Part shown: piece by piece, positions 11,401 to 22,612 of the stretch
Layout of the letters: the number at the start of each line of letters is the position of its first letter
How positions within the stretch are numbered: the first letter of the stretch is position 1
DNA from: Membranipora membranacea
Taxonomy: Eukaryota > Bryozoa > Gymnolaemata > Cheilostomatida > Membraniporidae
Assembly: GCA_914767715.1 (NCBI GenBank)
Contig: OU612066.1
Coordinates: forward strand, 6,081,001-6,145,000
Length of the DNA stretch: 64,000 bases
Direction of reading: 5' to 3'
Position numbers and translations under genes: made by a program
The notes under the pieces: model-generated
What the model was told of the DNA's origin: nothing
The model's database searches: none
Seen by the model: only the letters and a program-made list of their open reading frames with translations

Positions 11401-14400
11401 AAGGATCAAATTTGAGTTTCTCATGTATATAGCTGCCTAAGGGCGATCCTGTGTGCGCATCCTTAACAGTTGGAAATCTTGGTCACCACATGATACATAC
11501 TGTCGCTTTAATATCTACCTTCAAATCCACTAAGCAACCTAGCGGGTGCTCAAACTGCTATTTTTAGGATATTGATTTGGATGTTTAGGGTCAAAATATA
11601 TGTACATGTATCTATAATTACAGGTGCGGACAGCTAAGTGTAATAACTCGAGTAAGAAGGACGACATAGAGCTGTTCCCTGGATTTAAGTCAGCCTATGA
11701 GGTGACGTATATAGACTGGAGTGATTATAGTATAGATGGAGTGACATACAGTGAATCTAGTACTGCTTATCAGATAGACTCTACAGTACCTGGTCAGACA
11801 TGTCTGACTAGTGACAGCTGCTGTGCCGCCAGTAAAATATCACCTGTCACCAACTACAAGGTAAAATAATTCCTGTTGTTTTATGAGAAAGATTTGGCTT
11901 TACTAAATGTTGGTAAAAAAATGCATACATCTAGCGTACATCTCTCTCCTAAACTGTATGTCTAAAAGCTTGTGTTACTCTTGATCCTTCTATCATCCAA
12001 TGCAATATGATATCAAGTAAAATGCAGTTCACCCCGTATGTAAGTGTGTCACATGTTACTGATATGTCGGTGGTCTTGGTGCTATTCATTCTAAGGTGAA
12101 TTAATAACAATAATCATAATCCCCACCGCTGATGCTCAGCTTCTGATGTTTTTGACTATGTATTGCAGGTTGACAACAGTAAGTACTCGTTTGCTAACGA
12201 GCAGGGATTCCGTCCTCCCGTGGCTGAGCCTGCTGGTGCAGTGGCGGATGAGAGTTCAGGCTCTGAGGGGTTCTGTGATCAGGAGCCCAGGGGTGCGGGT
12301 GCAGAGTTACACGAGGGTGAGAATGTAGAGAGAGACTCTGACTGGAGCGATGAGGGTATCAAGGTAAGTAGGCCAGTGATTATCACCAACTCTTCCGCTT
12401 CTCCGTATCACCTCAATGCTTTGGTGTTGGTGTTTTTCACATAGAATTTCACATTATACCACTGGTGATCATGTTCTCCTTTCCCCTCACCTAAAATCTA
12501 ATTTTCCGCCACCATTCGGTCCCGTTTTTAGATTGCATCCCACATTTCAACTCGTGATTTTTTGTCATTTTCCCTATTACTGATCAAAAAATTATCATCC
12601 AAATATTGACCATGGCTCTACTTGTTCATGGATGAACTCTTGATTTTATTATCAGGTGAATAAGGATGGATACATGGCTGCAGATGATGACAGTGATCTG
12701 GATATGTCAGTACTCATTCCTTCTACTTCTAACAGCTCCCCTTCTACAGACACTGCTGAGAATATTCTACCCCCAGTACTGGGAGCTGCTGCTGCTCCAC
12801 CCCTGCCTCAAGTTGTCGCTACTGCTGCTTCAAGTAAGGGTGACTTATATCTCAGCTTATATGCTCTGTCCATTACTGTATTTCTCGATCTATTAACCTG
12901 AACTATCTTGTCCCATTATGAATCACCCACATTTAGGATTTAGCAAAAATAATAATAATGGTGTGGGTTGATTACAACTTTAAATCACGAGCAAAAAGGA
13001 TCGACTAGACGTTGATGACATCATCAAATATGTTTTGCTCCAGTTGTTGAGGGACACGGCGAGTAGATACTTTCTAAATGAGCTACATGCAGTCAAATAT
13101 TTCAGGATTATGTTCAGTAAAACATGTAGTGCGGTCACAAATTTTAATTGGTGTTTTCTATGTGAAATGTGAGTCAAATGAAAATGACTATGTACCATAA
13201 ACTCTTCAGGTAGAAATAAGAATAATCACATAACTTGGCTGACTGCGTAAGGGTAATAGATTTGTACTAATCGCCACTGTTACTACTCTTCAGCTGTCAC
13301 TATATCGTTATTACAATCCCTACGCTGCAACCCTAAGTGTAGGGTATATTTCAAACCTCCATGTAAGCTTATTACAACTATTGAGATATATGTTTATCAG
13401 GTGTAGTTGGTAATGTTCTGCCGCTGGAGCCTCGTGATGATTACAGTATGTATCAGTACGACACAACGTTAAGGTTAGAGCTGCCTCCATTAGAGAATAA
13501 GGCTGATGAGCCAAACTACTTTGCTGGTATCAAGAAATGGAACGATGAGAAAGAGGTAAGTCTGACTAGGACCTTACTTTGAACAGCCTCATCGCGTTAT
13601 ATTTTTACTTTGAGACATTCTCTGGGTCATCTTGGCCTCCCTTATCTTGTTAGCTCATTACTGAGGTCAGCGTTGAGAATATTATGGGACTTATCGTTGG
13701 TTATTTCAGATCTTATTTGCCCGAGCTGAGGCTCTGCATGCCCACGGTTATGTACAGCAAGCTTGTGAGCTGGCCTCTAAACTAGCCAGAGATATGCTTG
13801 CTGAGGGTGAAGAAATGGCTGAAAACGGCACTAAAGGTTGGTTAGAAAAACTATGTCAGGTTAGCTGATCATGATACGGTGGCCGGATTACTGCATAACT
13901 GCTATGTTTGAGAATGTTTGTAAATGAAGTAAATGAAATGATGATGTTTGCTCCCTAAGAGTGATCCAGGGTATGTCATTCAATATTATTGATGTAAGCA
14001 TCATCGAGATATTATCACGCAAATGTTGTGCTCTTACTGGTAATGGCCAATGAATGAACAGATATAGAGATTGCAAAGTCGCCGGTGATGTTACACTTTT
14101 TAACATTTATAGACCCTGGTATGCTAAAATTATATCTTTCCACGAATTCAACCACTAATCATCAATTACTTGCAAGTAGTGCATGTTGACAATTTATATG
14201 GCAGCTGCACCTGGCATTTACTGCTTCAGTGGGAGGCAATCAGGAAATCAAGTCAAAAAAAAAAAATTTGTCTGGCAATTCGACTGACCTTTACATGTAA
14301 CTACAAGCCATAAATTGTAGAATGTCTAAAAATCATGGCTGTTTTGATGACTTGTATTTTTGTGTTACCCATAAAATCAATGTTTGCTTGAAGTGAAGAG

Positions 14401-17400
14401 ACATAAACAGTCGGAGTTTTACCCTCCCCTGACAGCGTCGATGAGTTTCAGTAACACACCCCCAGCCAAGGCAGCGTTCCTGTGTACTGTACTACAGGAG
14501 GACGCTGCCTATCATCACCTGGCCTTCAAGGTCGGAATGTACGGCCTGGAGATGCACAGGGAGCCTGCGCCAAGCAAAGCTCTAGAGGTATGGACGGGTA
14601 TTTAGCATCACCACCCACATCTTATATCCTTGATTTTGGTTCACCGCTGAGTTTCGGTCTAAGTGGTAAACCATAAACTAATATATACACATTTATAATA
14701 TGTTTATGGGGTGGGCCTAGGCCAAGTTTGATCCATTTGACTGCATCCGGAGTTGCTCCTGATCCACTGGTCACGTGACCAGTGGAAGGGAGCAACTGGA
14801 ATGCAGGCAATTGGATCAAAGTTGATCTAGGGTGGGCCTAAGCTTAGATCACACTGGTTCAAAATGGCAAGCATGGACTGTAAGTGTATTTTGAGTTACC
14901 CACTCTCGGAGCTAAAAGTTCAGAGAGTGGATAACTCTCTATAAATATTAAACTAGCATCTTAAAATTTTCATTGAAACTGCTCGCACCCGATCATTGTT
15001 TTGATATATCACCATATTATCTTCAGGTGAAACTTGCTAATCAGGAGAGTGAGTTGGTGAGTTTGCTGAAGCGTATACCCCTGGGCTACGCAGAGCTGAA
15101 TGTAATCAGAGAAAGAGCAGAGCAGCTCCGAGACGGTACACTCAGGTCCAGGGGGGAGGCTCATCTCCCTCTTATGTTAACCACATTTATATTCGAGTCT
15201 CTCTGTCTACCAGGTATGTGTACTTATCTTCAATCTACTCAGTTTTATACAGACAATCTTGTGCTAGTAATGTTATTGATACAATTTTACTGTTTATGTT
15301 ACTTTACAATAATTTTATCTTACAAAGGAACTGAATTTTTAAATTTATATGCCAGTCATACCATATATGATTATCAATGATGTCTTTTGAGTCCGTTTCA
15401 ACTCCAAATGCGATCCTTTTACTTATAGCCCTGAACTCGAATGGTGCCACAGGTAGCTCTAATGCTGCCTCTTCCTCAGGAACAGGCAGCCGACCGCCAA
15501 GTCGCTGTGTTCAGATAAATGCCACTCGTCTCCCTAGTGATGAGCTACTCGGATTTGACGCTGCTGTCACGGCTCTGGGTCTGAAAGCCAACATATCAGA
15601 GGCTCAGCACCCTCTTATATGTGAGGGAACTCGGAGACAGAAGGGAGACCTGGCTATAGCACTACTCGTACAGTATAAGGATGACCAGTATAAACTAGAT
15701 AAGGTAATTATGATAAATATATCATCAATAAGAGATTTTCACACACACAACAAACACTGTATAACAACTTTGATTATCCACCAAATAATGGACGTTACTA
15801 GTTATCAGTTCAAACTCTCTGCTCTTGGCATATACACTAGCTTGTCTTGACAAGGTTCCCCCATCAACAAAGAGTGTCAAGTCAGGTGACATGATGTATA
15901 TCAGTATTATCTTCTCAGCATAAGATAACTTTCTGTATTGGTACATTGTAGATCTTAGAAAAATTACTCGATAAAGAGATACATCAACTGTTCAAAGCGC
16001 CACCTATCAGTAGTTATCTGTCACCAGCTGGAGCTAAGGCTAGCAGCTCATCTACCTCTGGGGGACGTCATCCTCAGGGCCCGTCTGATGATATGAATGG
16101 ATTATCCAATCACCTTGTCAACATGACAATGGAGGAACCAAGAGGGGACAATGTGGTCAGACCTAAAGTAAACAGAACACAGACAAGGCCAAAGTAAGAA
16201 TTACTAACAGTGTTAGATATTATATTATTATATGTGTAGATTTTATTATATGATGTGAGGTTTTTCTTCTTGTTTCCTATTGAAATTTTTATGAATGCTC
16301 CGCAATAGACCTCATCCATTCACTCTCAACATATTCACATTAATAGTCTTGCTTTATTTTTATCATCTATTCCATTTGTTCTAAATTGCTCATGTCACTT
16401 TTATTATTCAGTCAGCTTGAGGACCCAGGATTAGAAGACTTGGAAGGTCGTAACATGGATGCTAGATTCAGATGTGGAATCTATGGCAGATCCAAGAGAC
16501 CGTCTGTCGGTGGGTATTATCATGCATGCAGCTTATCTCTATATTGTTATTTGTGGAGGATACATTATAGAACTGATTCCAGATATTGGTATTACAGACA
16601 TTACACTAAATGGCTGTGTTCTGTTGACAATAATTGACTTTGAAAGCACACCTCAGCCCCAGCTTGAAATACATTACCAGGAAAGCTATAGACTACTCAT
16701 ACTCCCAATACTTCGCATGTTAGCGTGTATGGCGATTTATTGACTCAAGCTGATTATGTTACTAGGTATGGCAGCTGTAGACAGCAGTGCTCCGGAGACG
16801 ACCTCCAGCGATAACTCACCCACAGTGGTGCGGCGTCCATTCGCTAAGCACAGTATAGGAGGAGCAGGAAGTGATAGTGAGAGCAGCGGGAGGAGCAGTG
16901 ACTCTGTAGGCTCAGGCAGCTCCATACCGAGGTTAAATAGGCCGAGAAACAGTGACAGTCCCTCACAGAGATACCAGTACAGCCTGGAACCTAGGTCTAT
17001 GAAAAATCACAACTTCCGGTAGGATATCAACTGTTCACTTAGGAGAGCTGGAATTAACGTGCACCTACACTGGGAATCCAGTCCATTCAAAATGTACACT
17101 TCTTTATTGATCAGACATTGATATTATTGATTGAGGAGGTATGAAAGACTATACTTTATCATATAGGGACCTGTTTGTGAACTGGAGACCATCATCTAAT
17201 AGTTTTAAAATTTATTTTGTAGGAATAAAGGTAAAACACGAGCCACACCTACAGAGCCTAACCAGCCTAGTGAAGCCCTGGCTCACTTTATGTTTGAGTT
17301 AGCTAAGTCCTTACTGAGTAAGGCTGGAGGGAGCAGCTCAACATCTGTCATGTTCACCCAGGTATGACCAGCTCATCTAGGTATCATCAGACCAACACAT

Positions 17401-20400
17401 GGAGATGTTAGATTGAGTGATATAAAAAAGATCCAATGCACATGACTGCAATTTTCGATTGATATTTGTGTTCTGTTGTAATACCGTCAACAAGAGTACT
17501 GCCCGTGTAACCTCCTATTACTGCTAAGGAGCATAGGATCTCAGTGTCATGTCTCCCTTAAATTATAGGAATTATTATACCTCTTGTGTAGAAAACTAGA
17601 AAAATTGCTTGCTTGTAGATACTTTAAATAAGTGGCAAGCCAATCTGCCTTCTAACTTTCCAGTATAAACATCTGTTTGGGAGCAGAACTGATGCTTGAG
17701 AAAGTAGTATACGAATCAATGAATCTATTATATATGTTACCATCTCTATGTTACAGAGAGATCACGCAGCACAGACTCAGACCACACACAGACTACTACA
17801 CTTGTGTGCTTTCCAAGTAGGACTATATGCTCTGGGTATAAATAACTGTGTGAGTAAGAACTGGCTCTCCAGAACTTACTCCTCACACGTCTCATGGATC
17901 ACTGGTGAGTGCTGCTTCGTGGTCAAATGGTTTGTTCATTTCAATTAACCTTTCTTGAGAAAATTGTTAAATTAGCTCAGGCAAAGTTATTCTTCTGCAG
18001 ATAGCAAAGATAAATTGGAAACCTCAAATGATTTGGTGTTTGCCTCACATGTTGTGGCAGTCTTTGCTGATAAGGCTTTGTTTGCTAAGGTTTATTGTTT
18101 GTTAGTACAACTTTTGTGAACTAAATGTATTGCTAATTTTGTCGCAGGGCAAGCCATAGAGATCGGTACAGTCGCTGTCAATATACTACTTGACACGTGG
18201 GAGGGGCATCTCACTCCTACAGAGGTGGCAACCCTCACAGATAAGGCATCAAGAGGTCGCGACCCCAACATGGTTTCTGCCGCAGCAGAGTTGGCTCTGT
18301 CTTGTTTGGCACATGCTCAGGCCCTCAACCCTCAGGAAACTAAACGTGCTCTGCTTCAGTGTAAAGAACAGAGTAATAATATGCTGGAAAAAGTGAGAAA
18401 CTTTGCTCAATTCACATATATGAATGAAGGTTATCCTTTGCACTCATAATTAAATTTAATGTGGACTCAAAATCTGACTGATGAAGTTTTTATCGATTGT
18501 TTTGTGAAATTGACGGATTCGTGTGTAAAACTGTGTCAGATATATAAATACTGCATGATCACTAATAATATGTATTCCCACCAAACGGCAAGGCGTTATA
18601 TATATATGACTTTGAAGCTTATCGATCTATCTCCGATCTTGACAGGCATGTAAGGCGGTGGAGAGTGCTGCTAAGGATGGAAGTGTATCACCTGAAGTCT
18701 TATTTGATGTGGCTAAGCGCTGGTTTGAGCTCTACGAAGAAAGTAGACAGAACCAGATAGAGCATGAGCCACAATCTCAGCACAACGATATGCAGCTACA
18801 GTCTAACGGACAGCAGCAGCAACAACCGTCATCGATACCGAGAAACAACAGTAATCCTCATATGATGATGGCAGCGACCACCACTATGGAGGTGAGATTT
18901 CATTATGTGCTATCTGTTCTGGATGATTTGAAACTTGTTTTGGGTAGTTATTATTTTGCTGTTGTGACATAACGATGCAAGTAGATCTTCTTATCAAACT
19001 TTGCTTATTTTTGTCTCATCTGTTTCAGCAGTCTATGGCATCAATGATACCTACTCCTGCTACAGTAACAATGGCGGGGGTATTCAGAGGACAGTTCCCT
19101 CAGGCTATGGGGCAGATGTCACAGGCAGGGTTCCACCCCATGTATAACGCAGCCTTTATGTATAATATTCCTGCCCAGTATCCGTCTGTACAGGGACAGC
19201 CACTACAGCAGATGCCTGGTGGAGGATTCGTCACAGCTCCAGGAGTAGCTTTTCCATTCAATCAACAATTCCAGGTACATTGTCAAGCTGAAGTGACATG
19301 ATATACTGAGGGTAAACCATTGTCTGCCTTTGGGGTTATGAAATGCTCGCATGACCAACTTACAATGAGTTGTCACCTTACTGTTCTTACAATCCCAATG
19401 CTCACGTCTTTAGTATGTTTTTTTACAAATATTTTAATCTGACTGACACATACGATTATTTCATGAATATTTTACCTCATTGGCATCACATGATATACTG
19501 GTTGGATCGATAAAGTATATATATTATTACTATATTATAGCTGATTCAGCAGCCTTTTATATTCATATGTCAGTAAATGAATAAATATTGTCACTGTGTT
19601 ACTTACACCTACTGTAATCCTTATCTTATCACCTGTTGCAGATGGGAGCCTCAGTACCACAAAACAATGGTGGTAATATGTATCAGGCTATGGGTAGCCC
19701 AGCCGCAGCCATGTTCAATACTGCAAATATGGTCACTATGGCTAACAATATGCCAGCTCAGATGTTACCTGCTGTCAATCAGCAGGCTAATACAGGTCAC
19801 CTACCTCAGCATCCATCTCAGCAGGTTAGTTACAACATGAAAAAGATTATCTCAGGATTTTGTGGAGACCCTAGTGTGTTTATGACTGACATTGACTTGA
19901 TGTGACTTACTGACATTCTTTACAACTGTGAAGACTACCATCATAAATTCACAAGCAAATATTATAATATCCAACCATGTGACCAAACAGTTCACAAAAT
20001 ACTCTGGTGTTGTCTTCCAATTATAATTGAGTATGTTATGCTGTCAACAAATGACATATATATCTGATTTTGCAGTTTGCGCTTGCACAGAACTCGGAGC
20101 AGTTCAACTACGTCATGTCAGCATATCGAGTAGGAATGTTAGCCTTAGAGACTTATGGCCGCAGAATCAGTGATGAGAGACCTCAGACTAAGTACCACAG
20201 AAATCCATCATGTAGAGAAGACATCAAATGGCTACTGGCCCTCTCAATGAAACTCGGTGCGTATCATAAAGCAGTCTGATAATGTACCATCAATATATTG
20301 GTCATTCTTATTCTGAAATATACTACTGTTGAATGGATCACCAGTTGTGAACTCTTTAGTGTTCTTGAACTATGACATGGACATGGAGTCGTTCCAGCTT

Positions 20401-21404
20401 GTTATATATTAACCTGTATTTTCTTCCTTTTCAGGACCCAACTACTTACAACAGTTTTGTCAGAACGCTGTTCACTCATTATTCAGTCCGTTTATTCTCT
20501 ATGACATCGCTATGGAAGTTTTCTCAGCTCAGACTAGGAATAATCCTGCACTAAACCCCGCACAGATACAGACACTGTTCAGCCGAACACCAATGCTCAG
20601 CTCCCTGATGCAGAGGTGTCTTCAAATGTGAGTTATTAATTAAAAATAATCATTACTGTATAAAGTTGGCTAATACAGATAATAATTCTGAAATAATGTA
20701 GCACACATTGAATTCGGAGTTGACAGCACATTGAGATTGATATCAGAGATAAAACACCCTAAAAAAAGACATACAAATTCAGAGAGAATCAATGGTCATG
20801 AAGTCTCACCTTATCAATATGTTGAACTTTATGCTCTCTGTAATTGGCAGATCTGAGTTACATATATACTTTAATTGGCATAAATCTCATTTGTTTAAAT
20901 GTTTTCCAGAGTAAGCCAATAAAAGGACTTTGACAAAAAAAAACAGAGCAATAATTTTTCAAACATAAGTGGAGTAAAACACAAACATAGTTTTATTTTT
21001 CTATTCTACAGGTACATACAATGTTCACACCATAGGATACACCACATACAGCCCGCAGATTATGATGAGTTTGTTAGTATTGTCAGCTCAGCTAGAAAGG
21101 TAATTATGACTGATTTAATGTTCATCTCTATTTGTACCAGATACTAGAATTATTGTTATTGAGTGATGGTATTCCCACATTTCTGCCCAATCTGTGAGTA
21201 CTCACTCCGACCCTGTCCGTTCACGGAAAATCGTTGGATTTGTCAAGACGGGCTTTGATGGTTGTTTTCTGTTTACAGGCATTTAGTATGATGCCGTCAG
21301 GCATGGTGCAGTTTCAGGAAATGTTACAAGGTCTGCGAAGGAATAAATCATGTAAGAAAGAATTGTGGACACGCATCATGAATGGGCTATCCTTGTCATC
21401 ATAA
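5489..21404 (+). CDS. ZSWIM8: ZSWIM8 orthologue, SWIM-type zinc finger E3 ligase receptor
   Basis: Substrate receptor of a Cullin-RING ligase that degrades Argonaute in target-directed microRNA decay (Dora in fly, EBAX-1 in worm). Thirty coding exons give 1743 residues (human about 1840): 5489-5513, 5695-5853, 6040-6190, 6389-6483, 6778-6956, 7969-8161, 9083-9203, 10567-10762, 11073-11300, 11624-11860, 12169-12363, 12656-12833, 13401-13555, 13710-13836, 14394-14587, 15027-15213, 15480-15703, 15952-16193, 16412-16509, 16766-17018, 17223-17361, 17757-17904, 18148-18392, 18646-18891, 19029-19274, 19642-19824, 20076-20256, 20435-20627, 21012-21099, 21279-21404. All phases join. SWIM finger at C182, C184, C190, H192. 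Conserved blocks include LLRPLRGREPEG, NWLSRTYSSHVSWITG and IDSSAPETTS-like VDSSAPETTS. A Gln/Met-rich low-complexity region lies near residues 1430-1580. The 5' UTR exon starts at 5347. The exon 17 acceptor could instead be 15452/15453, in frame. Confidence 0.95.
7309..7716 (-). other. Antisense open frame in ZSWIM8 intron 5, unassigned
   Basis: A 135-codon open frame on the minus strand within the 1-kb intron 6957-7968. It is rich in Leu/Ile/Thr with helical-looking spacing and ends in a Cys-rich stretch with four Cys in about 15 residues (near 7330-7375). I recognise no family. It may be chance, a fragment of an unrecognised repeat, or an exon of a nested gene; no promoter or partner exon was found. 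Confidence 0.15.
14716..14832. repeat. Near-perfect palindromic foldback element in ZSWIM8 intron 15
   Basis: The arms TTTGATCC...(14727) and ...GGATCAAA (14813-14820) meet at a perfect 22-bp palindromic centre, CCACTGGTCACGTGACCAGTGG. Outer parts CCTAGgcCAAgTTTGAT and its mirror extend the symmetry to about 58 bp per arm. The absence of a loop favours a MITE or foldback transposon over a microRNA precursor. Confidence 0.6.
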
Positions 21405-21641
21405 TCAATGTATAATATATGTGACTAGTTAATTAGCTAAATAATCTCAATTTTTAATTGAAAAAACCAAAAACTGATTGAATGTTACAGAATGGCATGA
21501 TCATATTAAAATGCTGATGTTTAGTGTCATGCAGTAACAACTATGCTTATTTGTTGTTAGTATTAGAACCATATTTTTACAAATGGCAAACTAGTGTTAG
21601 CATATGACCATTTAGGACACTGCAACCGCATCTCAAGAAAC

Positions 21642-21647
21642 AATAAA
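21642..21647 (+). terminator. Candidate polyadenylation signal of ZSWIM8
   Basis: AATAAA 238 bases after the ZSWIM8 stop codon. A second AATAAA lies at 22155-22160, so a longer 3' UTR is possible. The 21405-22612 interval holds no other gene I can see. Confidence 0.4.
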
Positions 21648-22612
21648 ATGTATGTAGTACTACCTAGTACATTTAATGTTCAGTGTTACACCCCTAGCCA
21701 TAGATGTTTCAGTGTCATTATATTCACGAATCTGTATCTTATACCCGATATGTAACATTATCAATATTATGTACAAAATCACTGTGAAATGTACGACTGA
21801 ATTGATAGCTAATTGTTTTTTTTTTAAAAGTGGTTGAACCCCTCCACACGAGTGCAAATAGTAACTTTGCAGGTAGATAGGATGGGTATTTATCAATAGA
21901 CTCTTTTGTTGCACTGTTATAATATTTTGTGAAGTGAAGTTTTTTTCTGTTATTGTTAACCCGATATTATCCTTACTTGATTGCAATTTATGTACAATTT
22001 TAATCGTTCACTTCACTATAATTTTGAAAACCAAAAAATCACTATTTATTAATATGCATGGTATATCATATTTATCACTTATTTTATTGGTTTGTGTAAG
22101 TATATGAACCAATGTAACAGTATAAAATTTGTTATGTACGATAGAAATCTGTACAATAAAATTCATTCTCAAACTTATCAACAATATAATGTATAAGAGA
22201 GTGTTGGAATGTGCAAAATGGGAATGTTGACCGAATATGGCAAAAATAAACTATTTAAAAGTGGATAGGAATGTTACGCGGAACCTGGTGATGACAGCAC
22301 ACAAATGCAATGCAACGTTTTATCACCTGAATCTAGAGCATAATGAAGTTTTCATGCTTCTCACCATAAATCTCAATAAGGATAGGTGTCAGTTTTCCTC
22401 TACTTCTTTATAAGAGACGCTACACTTCATGTCGTAGCTTTCTGACATAACTGAGCAGCATCATAATGACTGTCTCAGTTCAACTACGGATTGAAAGCGT
22501 GATCACAAAGCGAATTGCATAGAAGGAAAAAAACATAAAAAACACTAATATTGTGTGCTAACAGCCCAATCTAATGCAGTCACTGATAAATTTTCATTTC
22601 AATTTTTGGATA

